A stretch of DNA of 64,000 bases, from positions 310,001-374,000 of the forward strand of contig JAMYHL010000014.1 in assembly GCA_025531455.1 (NCBI GenBank), read 5' to 3'. The notes under the pieces are model-generated. The model saw nothing but the letters and a program-made list of their open reading frames with translations, was not told where the DNA came from and did no database searches. Positions within the stretch are counted from its first letter, which is position 1. Each line of letters begins with the position of its first letter. This DNA is from Apiotrichum sp. Y4204 (taxonomy: Eukaryota; Basidiomycota; Tremellomycetes; Trichosporonales; Trichosporonaceae). Both the position numbers and the translations under genes were made by a program. This document shows positions 45,035 through 56,530 of the stretch, piece after piece.

Positions 45035-47613
45035 CCTCCAACTCCACACAGGTAATTGAAATGGCTCCTGAATAGAAGCTCAGGAAGGGATACGCCACGG
45101 TCATTATCACCAGAAAAGAGTATGACGCTCTTTGCCACGCACCACCCAGAGCCCAGAGGAGGGTTTACGCTCACAGTGTGGCTTTGACCCCTGCTCTCGT
45201 CTCCAGAGTTGAGCTACTGAAATGCCGAAACTTTAACGTAATTTAAGGGCAGCATGAAACGCGACAACGTTGCCTACTGCGAAGGCACGAGGCCGGAGAC
45301 AAGGGGTCTCTCGGCCAAACACGCGTGGGAAGCCGGTGAATGTGCCGAGTCGGCCTCGACCGCGTCGGTCAAAACTGCAGCGCTGGAGTGTTGGTCAACC
45401 ACCATATGTTCGTTCGTTCACTCTCGATGAGCCAAGTTTGTCATTCACACAATTGAGGATGGAGGGCGAGAGGTGCGCGATAGGTCCTACCGCGTGCTTT
45501 TTGTGAGTTCTATTTCTACCGATTTTGCGGGATGTCGAACGGCTTCCAGATTCCCCACTAGTGTCGGGGAAAACCCACGCAGCGGAAGGCGTGGTGTGGG
45601 GCGTTGAACACCTTGTCGTTTGGGGCCTTTGGTCTTGTCAGCGCCAGCCGCGGTTGCCGTTTGTCATTCACATCGACAATTCAGAGAGAGTGCAGGACAC
45701 TACTGCGCACCCCAACTCGCCGATATCCGATATCCGAGATGGCGATCGCCCAACGCCGATGCACACACCGATATGGTGTCATCATACCGTGAGTACTGGT
45801 GGAGCTGTCACCATATCCTGCAAACGCCTCGCGTTGAACTGCCCGCAGCTTCTTGGAGCTCCTACAAATTTGTTCATTGTCTTTCGGGCGTCTCCCCGAG
45901 GGGAAAGAACATGCCAGTAGGGTCATATTCCAAGGATAGAGGCGTCTCGGATGGACGACTGCAACCGGCGGATCGAGCTGGTTAGAACGAACGTGTTTGT
46001 CGAGCTGTTGTCTTCGTCACAATTCACAACTGGCCCAGTGAAATTGATATATGCTATCGCATGGATGTGGACGCGTAGCTGACATCACAGATGTCAGACA
46101 TAAAGCCATATGCTCGACTGGTATAAGTCGAGGCTCGTGAGTGTCAGCGTAACTCTGATGGTGTGTTGCTTGGCGCACTGCGTTGTCTCCAAGCTCTCGA
46201 CATACCGCGGGAACTGCGGTTCACGCTGTGCTGCCCGTGGAGGGCGTATGTTCCTCGTGATGACACCCCACACGCTCCAATGTTAAAGTCATCGACGACC
46301 TCCGATGTGACCGGATGAGATGCACTACCCAGAACTTATCTGTGTCAGCGAAATGTCTACTCAGTATTTGCGCTTTTCGCCATATCCTCGTATCAACATC
46401 CGCTTGGGCAAGTTGATGTTTGTCAAACCATCGGATTGGAGTTTTGTCGGCTTCTCAGTGACCGTACTGCGCGTTTCACCATTTCCAAGATCTCTCTTTT
46501 AAAGTCTGTGAGTGAACCCCCTCAGTCAAGGCTTGCCTGATGTTGAAACCGGGCGTAAACTATGGTGCGAACAGGCTAAATGCCGAGGTATGCCGTCGAA
46601 TGAGGTGTTTTGGGCGGCCGTCAAGGTCACACGATCGCGACGATCACGCCATGGATAGGCAAGTTGAAACGCCCACCTTTGCTTGCGAGACTTGGAAGTG
46701 GACGGATTCCACATTTTGCCCTCGACAACCCACATTCCGGGGAATTGTGGACCCCACAATCGAGCGCGATCTCTGAAATGCGTTGGAACACGTACATCTC
46801 ATTCACCTTGCCCGCTGTATCACCAAACCAGTGGACAGTACAGTTAAAAGTTCATCCTTCTGGAATTGCCTTCTGCCCTCTTCATCATCTCTTGCATCAG
46901 GTTCCTTTCCGACACGGATACTAACAGAAGCAGACGTTCGGGAACGGAAGACGACGGTTGCGCGTCGGAATGTCATGTGGCAGTCGCCCAACGGGTTCGC
47001 AGGAAGCCTTTCACGAGCCGCCCCCTGATCGAGGCAGCGCGTGACGTCGCCTGTGTAGGCCAACCAACGGATCTGGGGTGATCTGGGCAGTGCACCGCGG
47101 CTACTCGCATGATCCTTCCCCGTGATGGATGGGTGGCATGGGGCCAGCCACGGTGGCAAGTACAACGCAGATGGTGGTGGTCATGAGACGGCGAATGTTG
47201 CCACTGACCCCGCGGCCCCCGTGAAGGAGAAACTACCAGAGGCCAGAGGACGTTTGGGCAAAATGAGGGAAAGCCATCTGGGCACGGATTTGTGCATGGG
47301 ATGCGACACGCGCGTTGGTCCTGGAAACCGTGCGGCTAGGAGACCCCCAATTCCTCCGCGTGTCACACTCCTTTGACTGCTAGAGTGAGTCATGAGCAGC
47401 CCTGTTTAACAGAATTGTTCGCCCACAAGTTACATGACGACCAGCAGGGGCGCCTCACCTATGGACTCGCACATCGCGGCGGTGTCTCCCCATCCGCGCC
47501 GACCCAAACTATTGGAACTGGGAAAATCTCCACACAAACCGGCATCGGACCACTAATCGTCCCGCACATCCATCACCGTCGTCGACACCGCTACGCCTAA
47601 TACCGCACAGAGG

Positions 47614-48330
47614 TCAATTTTGCTTGGCGAAGAACGATACTTCGGGAACAGGACGCTGGGTGGAAGCCAGCATGCGGGCCCTTGCTGTGGATATGGGCCG
47701 TGTGGTCGTGGTGTTCGTGGCAGTGGCGGTTTCGCCGGGTGGCACCCGAGCCGCGGCAACTCGAATCGCGACCGGCGGACCACGTACTACTAGGGCCAAG
47801 GACCAGTTTGGACGAACTACGTTGATGCCGAGAATGCCCATGGACGGGTGGCCATTCATACACGTGCCGATGCAGGGTCTTTTGACCGGACCGTACTCGA
47901 CGATGTAGGATGTGGTCGGAATCAACTAATCGCAAGGTCTTGGCATGACTGTCGGGATATGTCCGCCGATCCGTGAAGTTTGCAGGATCGCCGGTATTCC
48001 GTCGATCCGTCCGTTTGCGGGGCCCGTGGCGCTAGCCCAACCTGGCCGAGTTAGACCGAGATCGGAGGGGACAATCTGGAGGGTCGATCCGGGGAAGATG
48101 TGAATCCAATCACTGGGCGGCGTCGCCTCCTCGATCTCCACCTCTCATCTTAACGTCGGGCGTCGAGGACGTTTGTCTTTCACCCACACACGTTGAACGG
48201 CATGTGTGTTGACTTGTCGGCCCATCTTGCGGCACTCCTTCACAACAGGGAGCCGCGGCCCGAGGGTACTGACCGCGGCCAAGGGACCCCCCACACAGCT
48301 GCCCCTGTCGGCCACCTGACCTCACGTTGA
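47614..48330 (-). pseudogene. Protein-like reading frame interrupted by two in-frame stops
   Basis: One minus-strand frame runs for about 235 codons with only two internal stops (near 48,150 and 47,927). Readable segments are VKECRKMGRQVNTHAVQRVW, SDWIHIFPGSTLQIVPSDLG, IPAILQTSRIGGHIP and MGILGINVVRPNWSLALVV. Codon third positions are mostly G or C, as in real genes here. It could be a decayed gene or exons separated by introns that I mis-read. No family is recognised. Confidence 0.25.
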
Positions 48331-50456
48331 CGTGCGGATCCGTGGAGTACTGACCTAACAATCTGCATTCCGGTTCAGCATTCGTCAGCAGGAAAATAGT
48401 CAGCGGGACAAGTGACTTGCAGGCTCTTCGGCGCGCATAATTGGACGACATGGACATCAAGCCGGTGGCGAGAGAAACGCGCCACAAGCCGCGCGCCCTG
48501 GTGGCGCGTAGGATACATTAGGGGCAGTGTTGAGCGGGGCGATGACATACAAGTGTACAAGTGCGTTATTGTACAGAGACGGAACGGCCGCGAGGCGTAA
48601 CGGGTCATGCGGGGACGTGTTTTGCGAGTTTCATGGCTGTGTTTGGACGCTCCGGACGCATCGAGGGCCGGATATCGAGCGGGGCAGTCACCGCGGATCA
48701 CAGGATGCGGCCGCAGTAAGTGCACGCAATGGTGCCGTCGCGGTGTTGGCGCGGTACGCACCTGCCTGCGGGTTTTAGCTAATTGGTCTTTACAGAACAC
48801 GCAATTTCGCCGCAGCCGCCGCCTTTGAAGCTATCTGAAGGCATGGCGCGCCGCCTCATCACTCGCACGGCACCGGGCACATGTTCTGGGTGCAATGGGA
48901 CGCTGCAAATGGGAACTCACCGCCGGCATTAGCTCCGGTAAGTCCCCCTTCGCAGGGCTCGGCCCACCATGCATCGACAGGGGACGTTGCCGTCGTTGGC
49001 GAACAGGGGAAAGGCGGGCAGCGACACGCAAACATGGTCGAAGCGCACATGATAGGTTTGATCTGGTGATGGCGACGGAGAAGAGTTGGCAGAGTGGAGG
49101 GCGACTGGGAGGCGTTGGGGTTGCAGGGGTCATGAATGCCGTGAAGAAATAGTGTGCTTGGTATTAATATTGATCAATGTCAAGCTCGAGCGTGGACCGT
49201 GCCCCAACAACAGCTCGATGGCTGGGTTGGGGAGCGAACGTCGGACCGACCGATGGACCCGTTGTTGGATCCTTCGGATTCTCGGTTTCTGGTGCAATGG
49301 GTACGGGGCGGGCAGGAGTAAGAGCAACACGACGTCAGATCGCTTGCATGGGGCGAAGGAGGGACTCGCGGCCGCATGAGGGACGACATGCTCATATGAC
49401 CTGCCCGAGAACCTCTTTGTGTCGGTGTCTGGTGTGTGTTGGTATGATCGGGGGTGTCTTTTTCAATGTGTCGGGGTTGTACGGTCAAGGACTTGAGGAT
49501 AGGAGAGTGATCTGGTGATGCGTGTTCGTGATGCATCCCCCAAGATCCCAGGATCCCAGGATCCCAGTCCACACAGCCCCCCAAGTCGCCAACGTGCTTC
49601 CTCGCTCTGTGTCAGCGTGCCAGCTCGACGCTGCCCCTCTTTCTGTCCGGTCTTCTCGATTGTCAGTACATTCATTGCGCTGATGCAGCGTCCATTGCTT
49701 CCAAACTAACTCATTACCGCGGCGCACCGCGGACCGTGCATCACCACCATCGAGTCAGTCAGTATTCAAGCCCCGCAGCCACAGTCACAGCCGCAGCCAC
49801 GCTGCACTCTGGACATCATCACCGATGCACAGGCTATCCACTAACGAGCTTGCAACATCCCCTCGACCTCGCACGGAACTGTTGCCCTATGGTATGACCA
49901 TTTCGACCATGTTGCCATCCGGTGTCCTCGTGGGCAGTGGCGTCTGCGCGTCCGCGCGTCTGGCATCTCGACATCTGAACACCTGATCTTACGACCAGGA
50001 TTCGCTAGCTCGCGAGTGACCAGGGGCACCACAACGGTGCGACCGCCCGCCGACGCGTGCTCCGGCTTGGATCATGAATCACGGACATTGAAAGCGCAAT
50101 GCACTACAGGCACTACAGAGGGAGCTACTGAACGAGCCGGAGCATCCTGTCCCATTCCGATGTTCCTAACCCTTATCCGGCGCCTCGTGCTCGGCCTCAT
50201 GTGGCCACATCATCCACGTCCACATCCGCATCATCCGGCAGCGGGCCGGAACGTGTGGCGCGCACGACGGGCCTCCGACACCTGGTCGCCGCGCGGGATC
50301 CGATGGCGCGGTTCAACCTACCGCCCCAGGTGGAAACCCAGAGTACCAGTGCCAGATCTTACCAGAGTATGGACAATAACGCGCATGTAATGAAATGAAC
50401 GAGCACAGGCCGGTCCTCACTCGCCCACTGACCGCAAAAGGTGGGTCGATGGGTCA

Positions 50457-50771
50457 ATGGCTGCTGCACCCCACTCCCCCACCGTCTCCTCCGACCTTTG
50501 CCTTCGCGCACCTCATTCCAACTCGTCTCCAGTAACGCCGTATTCCATATCCCAACGCGACAGACACGAAGCAAGTACCGGGGACCCCGGCTTGGCGCTC
50601 ATCAGTGTCGTCATTGGCGTCGCGAATGCGCCACGGGGCTGCGCCCACGCACCTGCGCGGCATGTTCACCAGCGCGGGCCGTCGCGGCGTCAGCTGTTCT
50701 CCAGTCTGTTGGCGCTACTTGGCTGTCTTCTGGTGCTGTTTGTTTGCTTCTCGCCAGTAGGCGGCCCGTGA
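50457..50771 (+). CDS. Possible small protein with C-terminal membrane helix
   Basis: A 104-residue ATG-started frame ending in a hydrophobic segment (LFSSLLALLGCLLVLFVCF), which would make a tail-anchored or single-pass membrane protein. There is no recognisable family, and frames of this length occur by chance here, so this is a weak call. Confidence 0.18.
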   Translation: MAAAPHSPTVSSDLCLRAPHSNSSPVTPYSISQRDRHEASTGDPGLALISVVIGVANAPRGCAHAPARHVHQRGPSRRQLFSSLLALLGCLLVLFVCFSPVGGP

Positions 50772-51367
50772 GTAGTAAGTTCTAGCATGTTAGTACTCGA
50801 TGGCAACCCCATTGTCGCTGCCAGCAGCTGTGCTCCTTGTTTCCCATCAGCTTCGCGCTGCTTCGCCATGACGACAGGGCTCTACGATAATACGATTGTG
50901 GTATCATATCAGAACATGTGACCAGGCAGAGAAGCCATTCTATAAGACCAAAGAAGAAGCCGAGTAAAAGAAGAAAAGGGTTGGCGTCGCCTAGAAGCAG
51001 CGGCGGCCGGCGACTCGAGCGTAATGATCGAGTATTATTGTTCCAAAGGTCCGGTGCGCGGGGCGCGGATATCAATCCACATTCTGTGAACACGGAGAGC
51101 GTGGAGTGGGCTATCTATGTACGTAGCCAGATTATTGACCGAGATCGAGGTGGAGCGCGCACTGCCCACGTTCTGAGCAAGTCCGTGTCCGTCGCCGATG
51201 TCGATTCGCTGTTTGTATTATTTCGATTCCTCCTTCGCTGTGGCCCACTCCACTCCGCACTGCATGCCACCACCGCTCCCATGCCGGACACCACGGTAAA
51301 CAACGTGCAGCGTGACCACACGACCACGAGTTGGCAAGCTCACGTGTGATCAACTGTATACGGGCAT

Positions 51368-54343
51368 TCAGGCCATAAGAAGCGCGGGAATCACGAGCCC
51401 CACAAGGCCAGCCACAGCAGTCATCGCCCAGAACGTGGGGCGGCGGGCACGTGTGACGCCGGCATTCTGCAGCTCGCCCGGGCCGCTCGAGCTCGGGGGC
51501 ACGACCGTCACGGCCACGGTACTCGTGATGGCATTTGTCACGGTCGAACCGTTGAGCGTCTGGGTCTGGTGCAAGGTGAGGGTGACGAGCGTAGTGTTGG
51601 ACGCGCCAAACTGTGTCGTGGTCTTGGTGACCGTCACGACGGGAGGACCGGTGGTAGTGGCATTGTACCAGGCGGTCTCCGTGACGGTCGCAGTCACTGT
51701 ATTCGTTGGAGCTTCCAGCTGGCCGAGAGCAGTGACGCTGGTCGCTGGCTGGCTGGTTAAACCAGGGGCAGCGTCGGGATCGAAGCTCGTCGGAGACGGC
51801 GACGGCGACGGAGACGAGGTTGTTGAAGAAGTGTCGGTCTGGGAAACAATGGGGATCCCGAGACTTGGGGTTATAATGCCGTCTTTTTCGGATGTAGCAC
51901 TCGAAGTGGGCGAGGACGTCCCCGTCGAAGCCCCAGAGAAATCAAGTGAAGGCGTTTCGATCACATTCCGGGAGGTCGTCGAGGATGGCACCGAAGATGT
52001 GTCCCCGGTGGTCGTCGGTACCGAAGGAGTCGCCTCGGACGGGGCACTGGTAGCGCTCAAAGTTGGCTGAGTGACCCCAGTTGATGACGCATCAACAATC
52101 GTAGAGCTTCCCGGGGGCGTAGTTCCAGGGGGTGACGCCGTCGACTCCACCGCCGTTGAGGTAGAGATAGCTGGCAAGGGAGGGGTCGCTGACGATGTGG
52201 CCGGTTGGGAGCTGTCAGTGGGAGCGACATCAGGGTTGAAGCTCGTCGACGGCGGATTGGTCGACGGCTGCGCGGGTTGAGACGTTGAGACCGGCGCCGG
52301 CTGAGAGTTTGAAGTCTGCTCCGGCTGAGAAATTGAAGTCTGCCCGGGTTGAGAGGTTGAAGTCTGCTCCGTCGGCGGGGTGGCCACGGAGGTGGCCGAC
52401 TCGGGAGCACCGTCGGAGTTGAAGCTCGATGGGGGCGGGTTGGTGTTCGAAGGCGCGGGGGTGGTGGGTGGAAGGTCGGTCCCCGCGGATGTTGGCGGCT
52501 GTTGCGTCGCGGGAGGCTGCTCTGTAGTGTTCGCCTGACTGGGGTTAGATGGGGTGGAGCCGGACGTTCCGGCTTCGGGCGTCGTGTTACCTGAAGTCGC
52601 GGCCGGAGGCGGCACGCTTGACTCCGGGCTCGGGCCGGTAGGCGGCTGGGTTTCTGACGGGGGCTGGACGGGGGTTGTAGGGGTGGTAGGGTTAGCCTCC
52701 TCAGTCGAAGGGGGCGGTTGGTTGGTAGAGGCAGACTCCGGAGGCGTCGCTGTGCTCCCAGGAGGCGGGGTGCCTGGCGAGGACGGCAGAGTCTGGGGGT
52801 CTCCGGGGGTGGACTGAGCTGGGGGCTCAGCGGGCGTCGTCGGGGAGGGAGTGGGGTTGACGGGAGTCGCCTGGGAAGTCGGAGGGTCAACCGGCGTCGA
52901 CTGAGCAGGAGGGTTCACCGGCGTCGACTGAGCAGGGGGCTCGACCGGCGTCGACTGAGCAGGGGGGTTCACTGGCGTCGACTGAGTAGGGGGCTCGACC
53001 GGCGTCGACTGAGCAGGAGGCTCGACCGGCGTCGACTGAGCGGGAGGCTCGACCGGCGTCGACTGAGCAGGGGGGTTCACTGGCGTCGACTGAGCGGGAG
53101 GATTCACCGGGGTTGACTGGGCAGGAGGCTCGACCGGGGTCGACTGAGGAGGCTCAACCGGGGTCGACTGAGCGGGAGGCTCGACCGGGGTCGACTGAGC
53201 AGGAGGCTCAACCGGCGTCGACTGGGCAGGGGGCTCGACCGGCGTCGACTGGGCAGGAGGCTCGACCGGCGTCGACTGAGCGGGAGGGTTCACCGGCGTC
53301 GACTGAGCGGGAGGCTCAACCGGGGTTGACTGAGCAGGAGGGTTCACCGGCGTCGACTGAGCGGGAGGCTCAACCGGGGTCGACTGAGCAGGAGGGTTCA
53401 CCGGCGTCGACTGAGGAGGCTCGACCGGCGTCGACGGCGTGGGGGTGTCGACCGGCGTCGACTGAGCAGGGGGCTCGGCTGGGGTCGATGGCGACGGGGT
53501 CTCGGGGGTTTCTGTCGGTGGGGGTTGCTCGGCAGTGGGAGTCGACGGCTCAGGGGGTGTTGGAGTTGACTGCCCAGTCGGCTTGTCCTCGGAAGTCGTG
53601 GGGGACGGCTCGGAGGGTGTAGTCTGCGGCTGCTCCTCTGAGGTCGTGGTCGTCTCGGCAGGAGGGGTTGTGGATGTCTCGGCAGGAGGGGTTGCAGACG
53701 ACTCGGAGGGCGTGGTGGAGGACGACTCGGTAGACGTGCTGGTCGACGAGTCAATGATGGACGCGGGCTCGGTCGGCGTCTCGATGACGGTGCTGTCGTC
53801 TGGGGTGGGGGTGTCTCCTGGGGGTTTGTTCGGGTCGACGCTGGGGGTTAATACTGCTCTTTCACCATCATCTTCATCTCTGCATCACGTTGCGACTGGT
53901 TGTGGAGTGTCGGAGATGAGGAATGGTGAGGGTGAGGAATGGACTTGAATTGGCGAGGCGGCGCCACACTGTGTTGTGCCATCCAAACGGCCGTAACCCT
54001 GGCTGCCCTTTGTGCTGATCCACAAACTAGATTCACACGAGTTTCACGCTCGCAGCTTTCCTCACACCGCGATCATAACTTACCCTTCTGCGCAAGTCAG
54101 CACAAGCTCATCACCGGCTTATCTGCACCGCTCTCAACCCGGCGGAACGCCGGAACGCAAGTTCCGGGCCCGGGTTTCGAGCGCAAACAGACTCTCAAAC
54201 TCACCAGGCTGCTGTCTCCGATGGAGGACGCGATCGGCGACGAGGGATGCGGACCCGGGGGTGCTGAGCGGGGGAGAGAGGTTGAGCGCCTCGCTCACCG
54301 CGAGGCCGGACACGGCGATCGTGAGTGTGGAGAGGACGCGCAT
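51368..54343 (-). CDS. Ser/Thr/Pro-rich GPI-anchored cell-wall protein with nonapeptide repeats
   Basis: Predicted secreted, O-glycosylated mannoprotein/adhesin-like surface protein. Exon 1 (54343-54205) encodes a signal peptide (MRVLSTLTIAVSGLAVSEA) and a dibasic HRR site at 41-43, a possible Kex2 site. The large exon (53879-51368) encodes a Thr/Pro/Ser-rich stalk with about 19 near-perfect (E/N)PPAQSTPV units. A Ser/Thr domain with N-glycosylation sequons (NAT, NTT, NGS) follows. The C-terminus has a small-residue ω-like region (SSSGPGELQNAG) and a hydrophobic tail (FWAMTAVAGLVGLVIPALLMA) fitting GPI attachment. Joining the two exons in frame needs a 4-nt microexon (54087-54084), giving 884 aa, or an alternative acceptor two bases downstream of the natural CAG. 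No ATG-led frame other than exon 1 supplies a start. Function beyond the cell surface is not inferable. Confidence 0.75.
52892..53480 (-). repeat. 27-bp tandem repeats encoding (E/N)PPAQSTPV
   Basis: About 19 consecutive units of 27 bp (two lack one codon), with degenerate units at both ends. Most units contain gtcgac. The first residue alternates irregularly between Glu and Asn. The array lies wholly in frame within the cell-wall protein gene. Confidence 0.92.
54084..54087 (-). other. Predicted 4-nt microexon (AAGG) in the cell-wall protein gene
   Basis: On the minus strand, gtgctgacttgcgcag precedes AAGG, which is followed by gtaagttatg: a branch-like CTGAC, a CAG acceptor and a consensus GTAAGT donor flank just four bases. 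Including them converts the frame left by exon 1 (CCT G) into CCT GAA GGA GAT, which is the frame of the repeat exon entered at the CAG acceptor ending at 53880. Flanking introns would be 54204-54088 and 54083-53880. Confidence 0.45.
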
Positions 54344-56530
54344 GGTGTCCGTGTTTTAGCTGCCAATGTCGTGGCCGGTGTCGTGGCCAATGTCGGGGCC
54401 GGTGTCGAGGGCCAGTGTCGGGGCCGGATACGGGGCCGAGAACAGCTGCGCGCGGGGTGTTAAACGAGTGTGTGGATAAGGAGACGAGAAATGGTGATGA
54501 AGATAATGGTAAGAGTGTCAAGATCGACGAGGCCGAGCGAAGAGGGGCGGACTGCTCTGGAACCACCTTGCTCGCTTCTCGTCGCCAGAGCGGTGGAGAC
54601 CACCATGTTGGTTGTCGTGGTGAGGGCTTTTTCGCTTGCTTCACGGTTCTGACTGTGACTGTACCTCACTCCCAGTGAGGCGAAGAAGGGTGAGGAGGAG
54701 GGGTGTGGTGAGGAGTCGTGCTCTCGCGGCTCGTGGCGACCGCGGAGCGGAGTACGGGCTGCCCTGACATGACCGTAGTCGGCATCCCATCGGTCACGGC
54801 CTCGCCCAAGGCACTCTATGCCGCCAATGTAGCGCAGCACCGAATCTGGACGAGCAGCCTGCAGCAGGGAGTAGACCACTCAGCGTTTGTGCTTCAAGTC
54901 TCGTAAGTTTGAGAACCTCCCTGAGGGTTCTCGGCATTCAAATGCGCTTTCTCACCCGTAACTGCAGGCACGACTGGGCAGCTGAAAGAACGTTTGGCTT
55001 TCCTGGGCCTGCGGACAGTTGGAGTTGAGACCGCACTAATAACAGAGGGTTTACAAGGATCTGCGAGAGCGATCATGCTTGGGGAAGAGGTGGGGTATAA
55101 GGTGCCCGGATAGTCTGGAGGTCCAGAGAGAAGGTTGAGAGTAGCTCGCGCATGGCCAACCTTGAGCTCCTTTGCCTTGTTGTTTGTCCGTCGTTCAAAT
55201 CGTCAAAACCATATCGACGACGGTAAGGCCCATGCCGTACAGTACACTACGTAACTGCACCACCTGTGTACCAGCTCGATGGGGAATCTGGCACTGCAGC
55301 GCCGCGTGCAATTGGTACCACAACAGATCTCCCACAGGGGGCTCCCGGCCCGACACCCCGCCGGCACACCCTGTAGCCCCTGGGATGTTCGAAGCGAAGC
55401 GGCCAAAGTCGCCGAGCTTGCCGCAGAAGAGGAGAGAATGTTCAAGCACCTCCTTGAAGCATTACGTTGAAGGCGGGCGCGAACGGCAGTCGGCGTGCCG
55501 TCCCGGATTCTGAAACGCCGTCCCCCAACCACCCAATCTCCCGGGTCAAGCCGTGCCCTGCGTACGTACAGTACACCTGATCTGTGCAATGTTCGCTGCT
55601 CTTTTCGGAAGCGTGTTGCATGCTGTGGAGAGCGTTGTTGCAGATGTGGCGGTGGCTCGGGATCAACCCCTGCGACCACCATATCGTTTGCAGATCACCG
55701 CGCCGAGCGTCGTAGTGCGCTAGTGGACCAAACCTACGTATTTATTGCTTTGGCCCCTTCCTAGACGCCGATATTCCAGGTGTGGAAGGCATCGACGATC
55801 ACACAGCGGCAATTAGCACCAAACCAGCAAGCCTGGTCCGTGTCCGCTGCGCTGACCGCCGTCCAGTGGGAAGCGTGCTACTCTGGCTTGGGCGATACGC
55901 GCCAGGTATCGAGATCCAAGAAATGGGGATACTCTGTTCCCCACATGGCCCCACGCCTCGTGTTTTGCGTTTGGCTCCAACGCTTGCTCGTCATCCATCA
56001 CTCGTTGGAGACAGAAGGTTGTTGTGAGGTGAAGAGGGCAACTTTAAGCTTGTACAGTAGCTCGTGCAAGGCCAAAAGGTTAGGCTAACAGCTGGACAGA
56101 GGCAGGCAGCCCAGAGACAGCGCTGGGAGGGAAACGCTAGACTCGATGCTTGTTTTGGTGCACAGAGGCCTGAGGGAAGGATCTGGTGGTAAAGTTCCCG
56201 GGTTCCTGATATTCCTGATACCTGTGCCTGGGTCAGTTCCTCTGTTCCTGGCGTTGAACGCACGAGGTCAGGAGGGCAGACAGGAGGTAGCTCGAGGTAG
56301 TCGACGCGCAGATCGCTGCAACGGGCACTGCGACTAGTCTGTCATATTGAGCTTGGCGCATGTTGTGAGTGAACATGATGAGTAGTGAGACACACCAAAT
56401 GCCAATGTGTAATTTCGTCAGACGAGGATCATTAGGTCTCCCTAATCAAGTACAACACGGACGAACGCTACTGACACCTCTTATCTTCGACATGTCTCTC
56501 AAATCTTCTCGGCCATGAAGCCACTGGGGC
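54344..56530. other. Intergenic: upstream of the cell-wall protein, 3' flank of the kinase-like gene
   Basis: About 2.2 kb with no supported gene. Just upstream of the signal-peptide exon there are repeated ggccagtgtcggggccgg-type units (54,365-54,445). Plus-strand 55,380-55,470 reads as an amphipathic helix (KVAELAAEEERMFKHLLEAL) that stops at a TGA, but no upstream exon could be joined convincingly. It may be the end of a small spliced gene. Confidence 0.4.

Larger units (their letters stand above)
45035..51367. other. Gene-poor block B, second part
   Basis: No confident gene in 6.3 kb. Open frames are short and overlap on opposite strands. Two spots merit mention and are listed separately: a minus-strand frame chain at 47614-48330 and a small ATG-started frame at 50457. 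No repeats of note and no mobile-element signatures were seen. Confidence 0.45.

Noticed and set aside
23294..51367. Centromere with degenerate retrotransposons
   Set aside because: No reverse-transcriptase, integrase, or LTR-like direct repeat was seen, and an intact velvet gene lies in the middle. Kept only as one option in the findings.
51312..53948. Open frames on the plus strand opposite the repeat protein (for example 51312-52070 and 53113-53622)
   Set aside because: They are antisense or frame-shifted readings of the Pro/Ser/Thr repeats and have no independent features.
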